Below, one piece after another: positions 35,880 to 44,400 of a stretch of DNA of 64,000 bases (position 1 is the first letter of the stretch; every line of letters begins with the position of its first letter). The notes beneath the pieces were generated by a model, which did not search any database, was not told the origin of the DNA, and was given only the letters and a program-made list of their open reading frames with translations. The stretch covers positions 56,013 through 120,012 of the forward strand of contig NZ_JABULX010000010.1 in the NCBI RefSeq assembly GCF_013328345.1, given 5' to 3'. Source of the DNA: Marinifaba aquimaris. GTDB lineage: Bacteria > Pseudomonadota > Gammaproteobacteria > Enterobacterales > Alteromonadaceae. The translations under genes and the position numbers were made by a program.

Positions 35880-38800
35880 ATGGAAATGACCCTGCTGTTA
35901 GTATTTGTCTCACTGATCTATGTCGCGATAATGTTCTTTATTGCACAATGGGGTGATAAGCAATCAGCCAGATACTTAGCTCAACCTGAAGCTGTCAAAA
36001 AACCACTTACTCACCACCCAGTAATATACAGCCTAGCGCTTGGGATTTACTGTACCAGTTGGACCTATTTCGGCGCTGTGGGTACAGCGGCGCAAAGTGG
36101 CTGGCAGTTTTTCCCTATCCTGCTCGGCCCACTGTTACTGTTTGTTTTAGCTTACCCCGTTATTCAAAAATTAGTACTGGTCAGCAAAAAACAACACACC
36201 ACTTCAATTGCTGATTTTATCTCTGCTCGATATGGCAAAAGGCCCCAAACTGCATTAATTGTCACCATCATAGTTTCGATGGCCGTTATTCCTTATATTG
36301 CGCTGCAATTAAAAGCGATCAATGCCAGTTTTACCGCATTTTCGGTCGAAACTGAGCATTTCAGCTTATCGAATTTCAAAGCCTTAATTGCTATCTGTAT
36401 CATAGGTGTGTTCGCAATTTTATACGGTGCAAGAAAAGCAGATGTAACCGAATATCGCGCAGGTTTAATGCTCGCGATTGCATTAGAATCTGTTCTTAAG
36501 ATATTAGGTTTATTGGTCGCCGCAGGCTTGGCGCTTTTTTTAATTAATCAAAACGATCAAGTCAGTACTCAAATAGCCACCTTTAACCATAACAGCGAAT
36601 GGCAATTTGCTAGCATGCTCAACTTTGATTTTGTTGTGCAAACCTTTATGGCTGCGGCCGCATTTTTGTGCCTACCTAGGCAATTTCACGTCACAGTAGT
36701 CGATAACCCAAACCCAAAACACTTAAAAACAGCTCGCTGGCTTTTCCCCGGTTATTTGTTACTTACAGTATTAGCCATCATTCCAATTGCTTTGGCTGGT
36801 AATACTTTTTTTGCTGGTTCGAATATCAACCAAGATACCTACATCATGCAACTACCGCTGATGATGGACCAAACTTGGGTCGCACTGCTGGTATTTGTCG
36901 GTGGTTTATCTGCTGCAACGGCAATGATTATCGTCGCAACACTGACATTGAGTACCATGCTCACCAATGAAGTTTTAATGCCGTTTATTTTGAAACAGCA
37001 AAACCGTCGTAACCGACAACAATATGCAGATAGCCAAAGTATTATTCGCTTACGCCGTATCACCATTGGTGTCATTCTATCAATGGCTTTTGCTTACTAC
37101 TTCTTGTGGACAGGGCAAGCAGCTCTTCACAGCATAGGCCTGATTGCCTTTTCATTAGTCATTCAATTGTTACCGGCCATCATAGGTGGTCTTTACTGGA
37201 AGCGGGGTCATGCCTACGGCGTTTATGCCGGTTTACTACTGGGCTTTATCAGCTGGTTAATGTTCTTATTAATGCCATTAGCTTTTGCTAATGAAGAAGC
37301 GAACCCAACGCGTATTATTACCCAAGGTGTACTGATCAGCTTGACGTTTAATTTACTTGGCTATATTGGCTTATCACTGTTCTCAAGAGAGCGTTTAGTT
37401 GACCGCATTCAAGCCACCGCCTTTGTAGAGCCCAATTTACCCAATGAAGATCAGCCTCATAGAGGTGAACGCACTCGGGCACAAGTGCAAGATTTAGCAG
37501 ACTTATTAACCACGTTTTTAGGAGAACAAAGAAGCAAAGATTTACTGGCTGAGTTTGAGCAAAAACAGCATGAAATTTTAGATATTCAAGCTAAACCCAG
37601 TGCCAGCTTTATTCGTTACTGTGAACGCGCTTTATCGGGTGTATTAGGTTCATCTTCTGCCCGCTCGTTGGTTAACGTTGTACTGTCTCGAAAGCAGCTC
37701 GAACTTGAAGAGGTCGTTAACTTTTTTGATGACACCACGCAAGCGCTAAAAACCAATCAGGAGATCTTGTTTAGTTCCATCGAATCACTAAGCCAAGGGG
37801 TAAGTGTAATTGATGCCGACTTAAACTTAGTGGCTTGGAATAAACGTTACCTAGAAATGTTCGATTATCCAGAAGACATGGTCAAAGTCGGTCAGCCGAT
37901 TGCTAGTTTAATTAAATTTAATGCTGAACGTGGCGAATGTGGCTTTGGTGATATTAACGAATTAGTCGAAAAGCGCTTGCGCTACATGCAACAAGCTAAA
38001 CGTCACCATTACATCAGACAACGCAGTGATGGTAGGGTGATAGAAATGATAGGTAACCCTCTTCCTAACGGTGGCTTAGTAACGAGTTTTAATGACATCA
38101 CCAACCACATAGAAACGCAAAAAGCCCTGGAAGCGGCCAATATCAACCTAGAGAAAAAAGTTGAAGACAGAAAAGCTGAGATAAGTGACATCACTTCTGA
38201 ATTAAAAAAAGCTAAATTAGATGCAGAACAAGCCAATCAATCTAAAACGCGCTTTCTCGCTTTGGCTAGTCACGATATCTTGCAACCGTTAAATGCTGCC
38301 AGGCTTTATATGTCGGCAATGGATGCCAACTCACTGGATGAAAAACAGCAGAGTTTGCTTGAAAAAACCGATTTATCTTTACAAGCGACTGAGGAACTGA
38401 TCTCAACCTTATTGGAAATAGCCAAGCTAGAACAAGGTGCGCTCACGCCAAACCTGACACATTTCCATTTAGCAGATTTATTAAAGCCCCTTTGCGCAGA
38501 ATATGCGACGTTAGCTGAACACAACCAGCTCAAATTCACCCAGCATTGGCAAGATTGTATTGTCTATTGTGATACCACTTACCTTAGACGTATTTTACAA
38601 AACTTTTTATCTAATGCCGTCAAATATACCGAACAAGGTAGTGTATTAGTGGGCATTAGGCCGGCAATGCTCAATCACAAACCAGCCATTCGCATTGAAG
38701 TATGGGATAACGGACCAGGTATCGCAGCTGAGGCACAAGAGAAAATTTTCAACGAGTTTTACCGTGTTCATACAGGCTCGGTTACCGGGGTCGGACTCGG

Positions 38801-39329
38801 GCTCAATGTGGTGCAACGAATGAGTCAACAACTGAACTGTCCGATTAAATTTGCCTCTCGCTCAGGCAAAGGCTCTTGTTTTGGTGTTACCGTGCCTTTA
38901 GGTGAAAAAGGCAAAGTCACCAAACGCAATAAACCAGCCAAGGCTGATACCAACGCCTTTAATGGCTTGCGTATTTTGTGTATTGATGATGATTTATCTA
39001 ACTTGGATTCGCTTTCAAGTTTATTGGAAAAGTGGCAGTGCCAAGTGCACTGCATCAACAGTGTTGATGAAGCTTTGAATTATAGTGAAACCCATGACGC
39101 TCCAGACATTATGATTGTCGATTATCAACTTTCACCGTCAGCGGTAACAGGATTAGACTTGATTGAGCAACTTCGCGAAAACTGGCATAAGCCGATTGCT
39201 GCAGCATTAGTTTCAGCAGTCAAAGAGCCGAGGTTAAAACAAGATGCACAAGATACGGGCGTAACTTATATTGCTAAGCCGGTCAAACCGGCAGTATTAA
39301 AGTCTTGGTTAAAAGCTAAAACTTTTTAA
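35880..39329 (+). CDS. crbS: CrbS-type sensor kinase with SSS transporter-like input domain
   Basis: A 1149-residue hybrid kinase. Residues 1 to about 510 are a 13-span sodium:solute symporter domain (SIADFISARYGKRP). Then come a helical linker, a PAS domain with PAS_7-type ETxxxLxxA features (about 635-745), HisKA with ASHDILQPLNA (His near 797), HATPase (NFLSNAVKYTEQG, VGLGLNVVQRMS) and a C-terminal receiver with IMIVDY (Asp near 1080). CrbS drives the acetate switch in Vibrio and Pseudomonas relatives by phosphorylating CrbR. I chose the ATG at 35880, with AGGTGG five bases upstream, over a GTG at 35871. The gene is divergent from the symporter operon. Confidence 0.9.
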   Translation: MEMTLLLVFVSLIYVAIMFFIAQWGDKQSARYLAQPEAVKKPLTHHPVIYSLALGIYCTSWTYFGAVGTAAQSGWQFFPILLGPLLLFVLAYPVIQKLVLVSKKQHTTSIADFISARYGKRPQTALIVTIIVSMAVIPYIALQLKAINASFTAFSVETEHFSLSNFKALIAICIIGVFAILYGARKADVTEYRAGLMLAIALESVLKILGLLVAAGLALFLINQNDQVSTQIATFNHNSEWQFASMLNFDFVVQTFMAAAAFLCLPRQFHVTVVDNPNPKHLKTARWLFPGYLLLTVLAIIPIALAGNTFFAGSNINQDTYIMQLPLMMDQTWVALLVFVGGLSAATAMIIVATLTLSTMLTNEVLMPFILKQQNRRNRQQYADSQSIIRLRRITIGVILSMAFAYYFLWTGQAALHSIGLIAFSLVIQLLPAIIGGLYWKRGHAYGVYAGLLLGFISWLMFLLMPLAFANEEANPTRIITQGVLISLTFNLLGYIGLSLFSRERLVDRIQATAFVEPNLPNEDQPHRGERTRAQVQDLADLLTTFLGEQRSKDLLAEFEQKQHEILDIQAKPSASFIRYCERALSGVLGSSSARSLVNVVLSRKQLELEEVVNFFDDTTQALKTNQEILFSSIESLSQGVSVIDADLNLVAWNKRYLEMFDYPEDMVKVGQPIASLIKFNAERGECGFGDINELVEKRLRYMQQAKRHHYIRQRSDGRVIEMIGNPLPNGGLVTSFNDITNHIETQKALEAANINLEKKVEDRKAEISDITSELKKAKLDAEQANQSKTRFLALASHDILQPLNAARLYMSAMDANSLDEKQQSLLEKTDLSLQATEELISTLLEIAKLEQGALTPNLTHFHLADLLKPLCAEYATLAEHNQLKFTQHWQDCIVYCDTTYLRRILQNFLSNAVKYTEQGSVLVGIRPAMLNHKPAIRIEVWDNGPGIAAEAQEKIFNEFYRVHTGSVTGVGLGLNVVQRMSQQLNCPIKFASRSGKGSCFGVTVPLGEKGKVTKRNKPAKADTNAFNGLRILCIDDDLSNLDSLSSLLEKWQCQVHCINSVDEALNYSETHDAPDIMIVDYQLSPSAVTGLDLIEQLRENWHKPIAAALVSAVKEPRLKQDAQDTGVTYIAKPVKPAVLKSWLKAKTF

Positions 39330-39358
39330 CAGTCAGAGCATACTTAACTCTTAGATAA

Positions 39359-39380
39359 CTGCGGCGTTATAGCGCCGCAG
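39359..39380. repeat. Strong hairpin between convergent crbS and crbR
   Basis: CTGCGGCG and CGCCGCAG pair over eight GC-rich bases around a six-base loop. The loop includes the crbR stop codon. No T-run follows on either strand, so this would end transcription, if at all, with help from Rho or from the convergent polymerase. Confidence 0.6.
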
Positions 39381-40014
39381 ATTCGAGCTGTAACTTCTCA
39401 GCGATAAGTACGGCTTGCGTTCTGTTAGTCACTCCTAACTTCCTAAAAATAGCCGTCATATGTGCTTTAACCGTTGCCTCTGAGATATTTAATTCAAAAG
39501 CAATTTGCTTGTTTAAATATCCCTGATGAACAAAAGTCAGTACTTTATATTGCTGAGGCGTCAGCTCGCTAATTTTACTAGCAAGTGCTTGGTCTTCTTC
39601 AGATAAATTTTCTATTTGATCAATCAAGTGCTCAGGCACATAAGTATCCCCTTCTAAAATTTGCTCAATAGCCTCGGCAATTTGCTTTGAAGAAGATGCT
39701 TTAGAAATAAAGCCAAGTGCACCAAATCCCATGACTTTCGACACAATTTCAGCATCATCACTGCCAGAGATGACAGCAACCGGTAATTGTGGATACAAAT
39801 CTCGTACCCGAATAAGACCGTAAAAGTCACCACTCCCTGGCATATGTAAATCAAGTAAAACTAAATCTAAGTCATCATCTTGTTCTAACAAAGATAAAGT
39901 CTTTTCTAAATTTTCAGACTCTTGAATAGCTAAATCATCAAACGTTTTTTCCAATGCACCTGTGAGTGCCTCACGAAAAAGGGGATGATCATCTGCAATT
40001 AAAAATTTCGTCAT
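39367..40014 (-). CDS. crbR: LuxR-family response regulator CrbR
   Basis: A 215-residue NarL/LuxR response regulator. The receiver has IADDHP and phosphoacceptor Asp55 in LVLLDLHMP, and the C-terminal HTH (about 150-210) contains LTPQQYKVL and NKQIAFELNISEATVKAHM. It is convergent with crbS, so the two are probably a cognate pair controlling acetate-use genes such as acs. The shared dyad sites would be its candidate targets. The name is by homology of the pair. Confidence 0.87.
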   Translation of the reverse strand: MTKFLIADDHPLFREALTGALEKTFDDLAIQESENLEKTLSLLEQDDDLDLVLLDLHMPGSGDFYGLIRVRDLYPQLPVAVISGSDDAEIVSKVMGFGALGFISKASSSKQIAEAIEQILEGDTYVPEHLIDQIENLSEEDQALASKISELTPQQYKVLTFVHQGYLNKQIAFELNISEATVKAHMTAIFRKLGVTNRTQAVLIAEKLQLESAAL

Positions 40015-40104
40015 TTCAGGCTCTTCCTGACCTGTTGATTAATATCAAATATTTGTTTAAAGGTTAATCAAAAACAGCCAACCGATTGAAAAACAAACAG
40101 TTTT

Positions 40105-40131
40105 ACAAATCTTGAAACACTTAAGATTTGT
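40105..40131. repeat. Inverted repeat 1 upstream of the porin
   Basis: Arms ACAAATCTT and AAGATTTGT, a perfect nine-base dyad with a nine-base spacer. It overlaps the possible -35 of the porin promoter, which is where a repressor or class II activator would bind. Confidence 0.6.
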
Positions 40132-40157
40132 AACCAAAGTGTCACAAACGGTATAAA
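40128..40157 (+). promoter_or_regulatory. Possible porin promoter
   Basis: TTGTAA, 18 bases, TATAAA. It would give a leader of about 200 bases that contains the second and third dyads. A closer promoter was not evident by eye. Confidence 0.3.
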
Positions 40158-40172
40158 GCTCACCTTTATAAA

Positions 40173-40197
40173 ACAGTGTCGATTCACATGACACTGT
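40173..40197. repeat. Inverted repeat 2 upstream of the porin
   Basis: Arms ACAGTGTC and GACACTGT, perfect over eight bases with a nine-base spacer. If the promoter above is used, it lies in the transcript as a hairpin. Confidence 0.6.
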
Positions 40198-40210
40198 CCA
40201 GCGTTTTCTA

Positions 40211-40262
40211 CTTTGGTCATATGTTATACCACCCTATTCGACTTTAGTCGAATAGACCAAAG
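40211..40262. repeat. Nested inverted repeat 3 upstream of the porin
   Basis: Outer arms CTTTGGTC and GACCAAAG (40211-40218 and 40255-40262) enclose an inner perfect dyad, CTATTCGACT and AGTCGAATAG (40234-40255), with a two-base centre. The inner dyad contains the CGAC-TTTA-GTCG core that also occurs in the symporter-crbS region. Confidence 0.65.
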
Positions 40263-40365
40263 CCTAATTGCACCTCTTTGGGTAGTCACGAATACTGGAC
40301 AAAAATAACCATACCAATCACTAACTTAGTTGCACTAGTTTGCAGCTTAAGAAATGGAGCCCTTT

Positions 40366-41412
40366 ATGTTTAACAAAAATAAAATTTTACTTGCGAGCGG
40401 TTTATTAGCTTTAGCTGGCTCTGCTAATGCTGCTTACGAATTCAAATTATCAGATAAAGATAAAATTAGCTTTGGTGGTTATATTAAAGCAGATGCCCGT
40501 TATGTAGACGGCAACATCAAAGCGACAGACTATTGGTACGGTGGTGGTACGGTATTAGAAGAAGACAAATCAAACTTTGGTATGTCAGTTAATGAGTCGC
40601 GCTTCAACATGAAATATACCCATGATGACGTTGTTGGTTTTATTGAAATGGACTTTTTTGGTGATGCGGTAAAAGGTGGTGGTAATGAAATTATTTCTAA
40701 CTCCTCTAACCCTAGACTTCGTCACGCATTTGTTAAATATAAAGATGTATTAGCAGGTCAAACTTGGTCGACTTTCGTCAATACAAGTGCCATCCCTGAA
40801 GCGGCTGACTTTGCTGGCCCATTAAACTCAATTGCCTTCATTCGCCAAGGCCAAGTACGTTACACAATGGGCGGTTTCCAAGTTGCTATTGAAAACCCAG
40901 AATCATACGGTGGTGAAACAGGTAATGATGGTTTGCCTGACTTTATCGCACGTTATAACTTTAAAGGTGATTGGGGTAATATCTCGGTTTCAGGTGTAGC
41001 ACGTCAACTTAATACACTCGGCGGTGAAGAAGAAACGGCAATTGGTTATGGTATTGCGGGTAAAATTAACGCTTGGGGTAAAGATGATTTTAAATTCCAA
41101 GTACACGCAGGTGAAGTAGGTCGTTATGTAGGTGTAACTGCATCGAAAGACTTAATCGGTGAAGAAGTTGAAGAAACTACATCTATCATGGTAGCGTACC
41201 GTCACTTCTGGACAGAAGATGTTCGCAGTACTTTTTTCTACGGTAATACTGAAACAGATGTAGCCGATTATGATAGAACACACTGGGGTGTGAACGTATT
41301 TAAAAACCTAACTAAATCACTAGCAGTAGGTGCTGAATTTGGTAACTTTGAGATGGCTGACCAAGATGCCGATTCAAATTACTTCCAAGTATCTGCTAAA
41401 TACACGCTTTAA
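40366..41412 (+). CDS. Outer-membrane porin, DcaP-like
   Basis: A 348-residue porin with signal peptide (cut after SANA). The mature part starts AYEFKLSDKDKISFGGYIKADARYV and alternates hydrophobic and polar residues as in a 16-strand barrel, with an aromatic C-terminal strand. The SFGGYIKADAR opening resembles the DcaP-type trimeric porins for anionic solutes. Beside the acetate genes it may admit small carboxylates. I chose the ATG at 40366, with GGAG six bases upstream, over an ATG at 40354. Ends in a clear terminator. Confidence 0.82.
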   Translation: MFNKNKILLASGLLALAGSANAAYEFKLSDKDKISFGGYIKADARYVDGNIKATDYWYGGGTVLEEDKSNFGMSVNESRFNMKYTHDDVVGFIEMDFFGDAVKGGGNEIISNSSNPRLRHAFVKYKDVLAGQTWSTFVNTSAIPEAADFAGPLNSIAFIRQGQVRYTMGGFQVAIENPESYGGETGNDGLPDFIARYNFKGDWGNISVSGVARQLNTLGGEEETAIGYGIAGKINAWGKDDFKFQVHAGEVGRYVGVTASKDLIGEEVEETTSIMVAYRHFWTEDVRSTFFYGNTETDVADYDRTHWGVNVFKNLTKSLAVGAEFGNFEMADQDADSNYFQVSAKYTL

Positions 41413-41437
41413 TCGTCCCTTTATTATTGATTATTCG

Positions 41438-41463
41438 GCCCCATTTAATGGGGCTTTTTTATT
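41438..41463 (+). terminator. Rho-independent terminator of the porin gene
   Basis: GCCCCAT and ATGGGGC pair over seven bases with a three-base loop, then six T. It lies 26 bases after the porin stop and its T-run overlaps the stop codon of the convergent kinase gene. Confidence 0.88.
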
Positions 41464-44400
41464 TCTGACTTTCAATAAATCGGTTTAGAGCGTTTGACGC
41501 ACTATCAAAATCAAAGTTATCAATGGCTTGTTCGATTACATTAAACGACAGTTGCGCATCTTCTGTTAATAAAGGCTTAATTTTCTCTGCCATACTTGAA
41601 CTCGCACTATCATAAGCTTGCAGTAACGCAGTTAATTTAGCCAAATGCTGCATCAATAAATCACTATCGAATTCATCATCACTTGTTACTAATTTGGTTT
41701 CAGTACATTCTTTACTGGTCACCACTTCAGATAAATAATCACTTATCGCGCTGAGCACACACTTTAGTTCGGAATTGAGGTTATCAGTAATACCATCTCT
41801 AATACTTTGCTCAATTTCTCGTGCGCTAGCCTGCTCTAATTCAAAGGCAAGTTCAAATAGTGCCTCAGCACCAATATTTCCGGCATTACCTTTTAAACTG
41901 TGCGCCAGTCGTTTCGCATTATCAATATCAAGTTTGATTGCTTGTTGATATTGCTTAATAAAGTCAGTTTGATTAGCGGTAAACTTATCGAGTAATTTTT
42001 GATAAAGCTTATTATCACCATTGCAAACTCTTAAGCCTGCTTCTGTATCCAAATGCAAATAAGTCTGATGCTCTGATAAATTCTCAGGTTCATCAGCCCT
42101 GTGTGATTCTGTACTTTGTTGAGGATGTGGTTCGGGATAAGGTTCTGGATACGTAGCATCTTGAGCGCTGTCACTATCAATTAGTGCTGTATAGGGACGC
42201 TCTTGCTCAAGCGAATCGGTTTTGTGAATTACATTTACAGGTGAACTGACAGGTTTATCATGACTAATATTAACCGTTTGCGCTGAATTAGCTTCAGGTA
42301 AATTAAAGTGCTCAAGCATGGTTTTAAACATGGCTGCGACATTTATTGGTTTTGCAATATGCCCTTTCATGCCAAAGGCTAACACTCTGTCTATATCTTC
42401 TGCCATCGCATTAGCCGTCATTGCCACTATAGGTAAATTAGGGTAAATGGCTTGAATTTCCTTTGCCGCAGTAAATCCATCTTTTATAGGCATTTGCAAA
42501 TCCATTAACACACCAGCAAACTTACCTGTTTGTTCAATAACTTTATCTATGGCTTGTTGGCCATCTTCAGCTAACAGAACATTGATCTCAGCCTCTTCTA
42601 ACAACGCAATAGCCAACTCCTGGTTAAGCTCATTATCTTCTACCAATAACACATAACTGCCTTGTAAACGCTTTTTGTCTAAGGCTTCATCAGATGCAGA
42701 AAGTTGCGCCATGTCAGTTTCAGCACCAGAAGATAAGTTGAAATATTTTGCTAATTCAGTAATGGCAACCGGAGCTGGACATGCTTTGTTTAAGACATTT
42801 GGAATAACAAATTGCTTTTGTATCAGCTCGGCATGTTCGGTATCAAAAGTACCCGCCAATAAAAACCGGGCCTGTTTAACGACTTTATTAAGTACTACCT
42901 TGGCTGCACTGACTTGCTCGGGTGTTAAATTGACCAGTACTGACCAATCAACAAATATGTAATCAAAGCCGATATCGGGGGTGACAGATTCAAATTTGTC
43001 AACGCTACAAACACTCGCCGATAAAGCCTCAAATAATGCCTGCTTTTGCTTAAGAGCAGGCCAATAATCATCAATAATCAGTACTCGCGTGCCTTTAAAA
43101 ATATCTGGGGTATCGATAAAGTTACTTGGCAGTTGCACACCACATTCAATATTAAAAATGAATTGGCTCCCCAAGCCTTCGTCACTTTCAATCCGAATAT
43201 TGCCACCCATTAATTCAATTAATTGTTTACTGATCGCAAGTCCTAGTCCAGTACCGCCATACTTTCTTGTTGTCGAAGAGTCAGCTTGATTAAACGACTG
43301 GAATAACTTGGTTTGTTGAGCAGGCGAGATACCAATCCCAGTATCTTCTACAATAAAAGTTAAAGTAACTTTATCTAAACTTTGCTCAGCAGAGACACGA
43401 ATTGCGATATGACCTCGTTCGGTAAATCTTACGGCATTTCCCGATAAATTGACTAAAATTTGATTTATCCTCAGCGGATCACCCAGTAAATTAAGCGGTA
43501 CATCAGTATCGATTTCAAAAATAACATCTAGTTTTTTTTCTTTCGCTTTAAGCCCAGTTACATTCCCTAAGTTATTCAATAAATCACTCAGATTAAAAGC
43601 GACATGTTCAATGGTCAGCTTGTTAGCCTCAATTTTAGAAAAGTCTAAAATATCGTTAATAATACCGAGTAAAGATTCAGCGGCAAAATTGACCTTAGTC
43701 ACATAGTTTCTGACTTTACTGGAGAGCTTTTGTTTTAACGCCAAGTTAGACATACCAATTATGGCATTCATCGGGGTCCTAATTTCATGGGACATATTAG
43801 CTAAGAAGCTCGATTTAGCCTGATTGGCTTGCTCCGCAACTTCTTTTGATTCAGCGAGTTCTGATTCCAGTTTTTTGATGTCATCGACATCAATCACCAC
43901 ACCAGCAGAGATAAGCGGCTTTCCATTTTCATCTAATTCCAGTACACGACCAACTGTATTCATCCAACGGTATTGCCCATGAATTAAATAACGTTTGAAC
44001 ACGCTAAAAGTCAGATCGTCTGGATTAATATCCGAGTTATCCGCGTTATCTTCGGGGTGAATGAGGGCCAAAAATGCGCTGTGACCACCTTCGATATGAG
44101 ACCACTTGGTATCGCTTGACTGTATTAATTCACCTTGAAACAAAGAGAAAAAAGTTTGATTGGCAATCACTGCATCAGTTTGCCGGTTGTATTCCCAAAT
44201 ACCCACTTTTGCACCATCCGATGCGGTATCGAGGCGATCTTCACTTTCTCTGATTCTGATCTCGTCTTTTAGGCGACGCGAGATATCGCGAAATGCCACC
44301 ACCAAACCATCGACGTTTTCGTCATCATCAATAATGGGGCTAACGTTATATTCGACATCAAACAATTGTTCATCGGCTGACTTGAACTTGGCATTTGGGT

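Larger units (their letters stand above)
40015..40365. other. Divergent regulatory region of crbR and the porin, with three dyads
   Basis: This 351-base gap has no gene. It holds three separate perfect inverted repeats (centred near 40118, 40185 and 40244), described below, and a possible porin promoter. Nothing else was seen. Confidence 0.7.
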
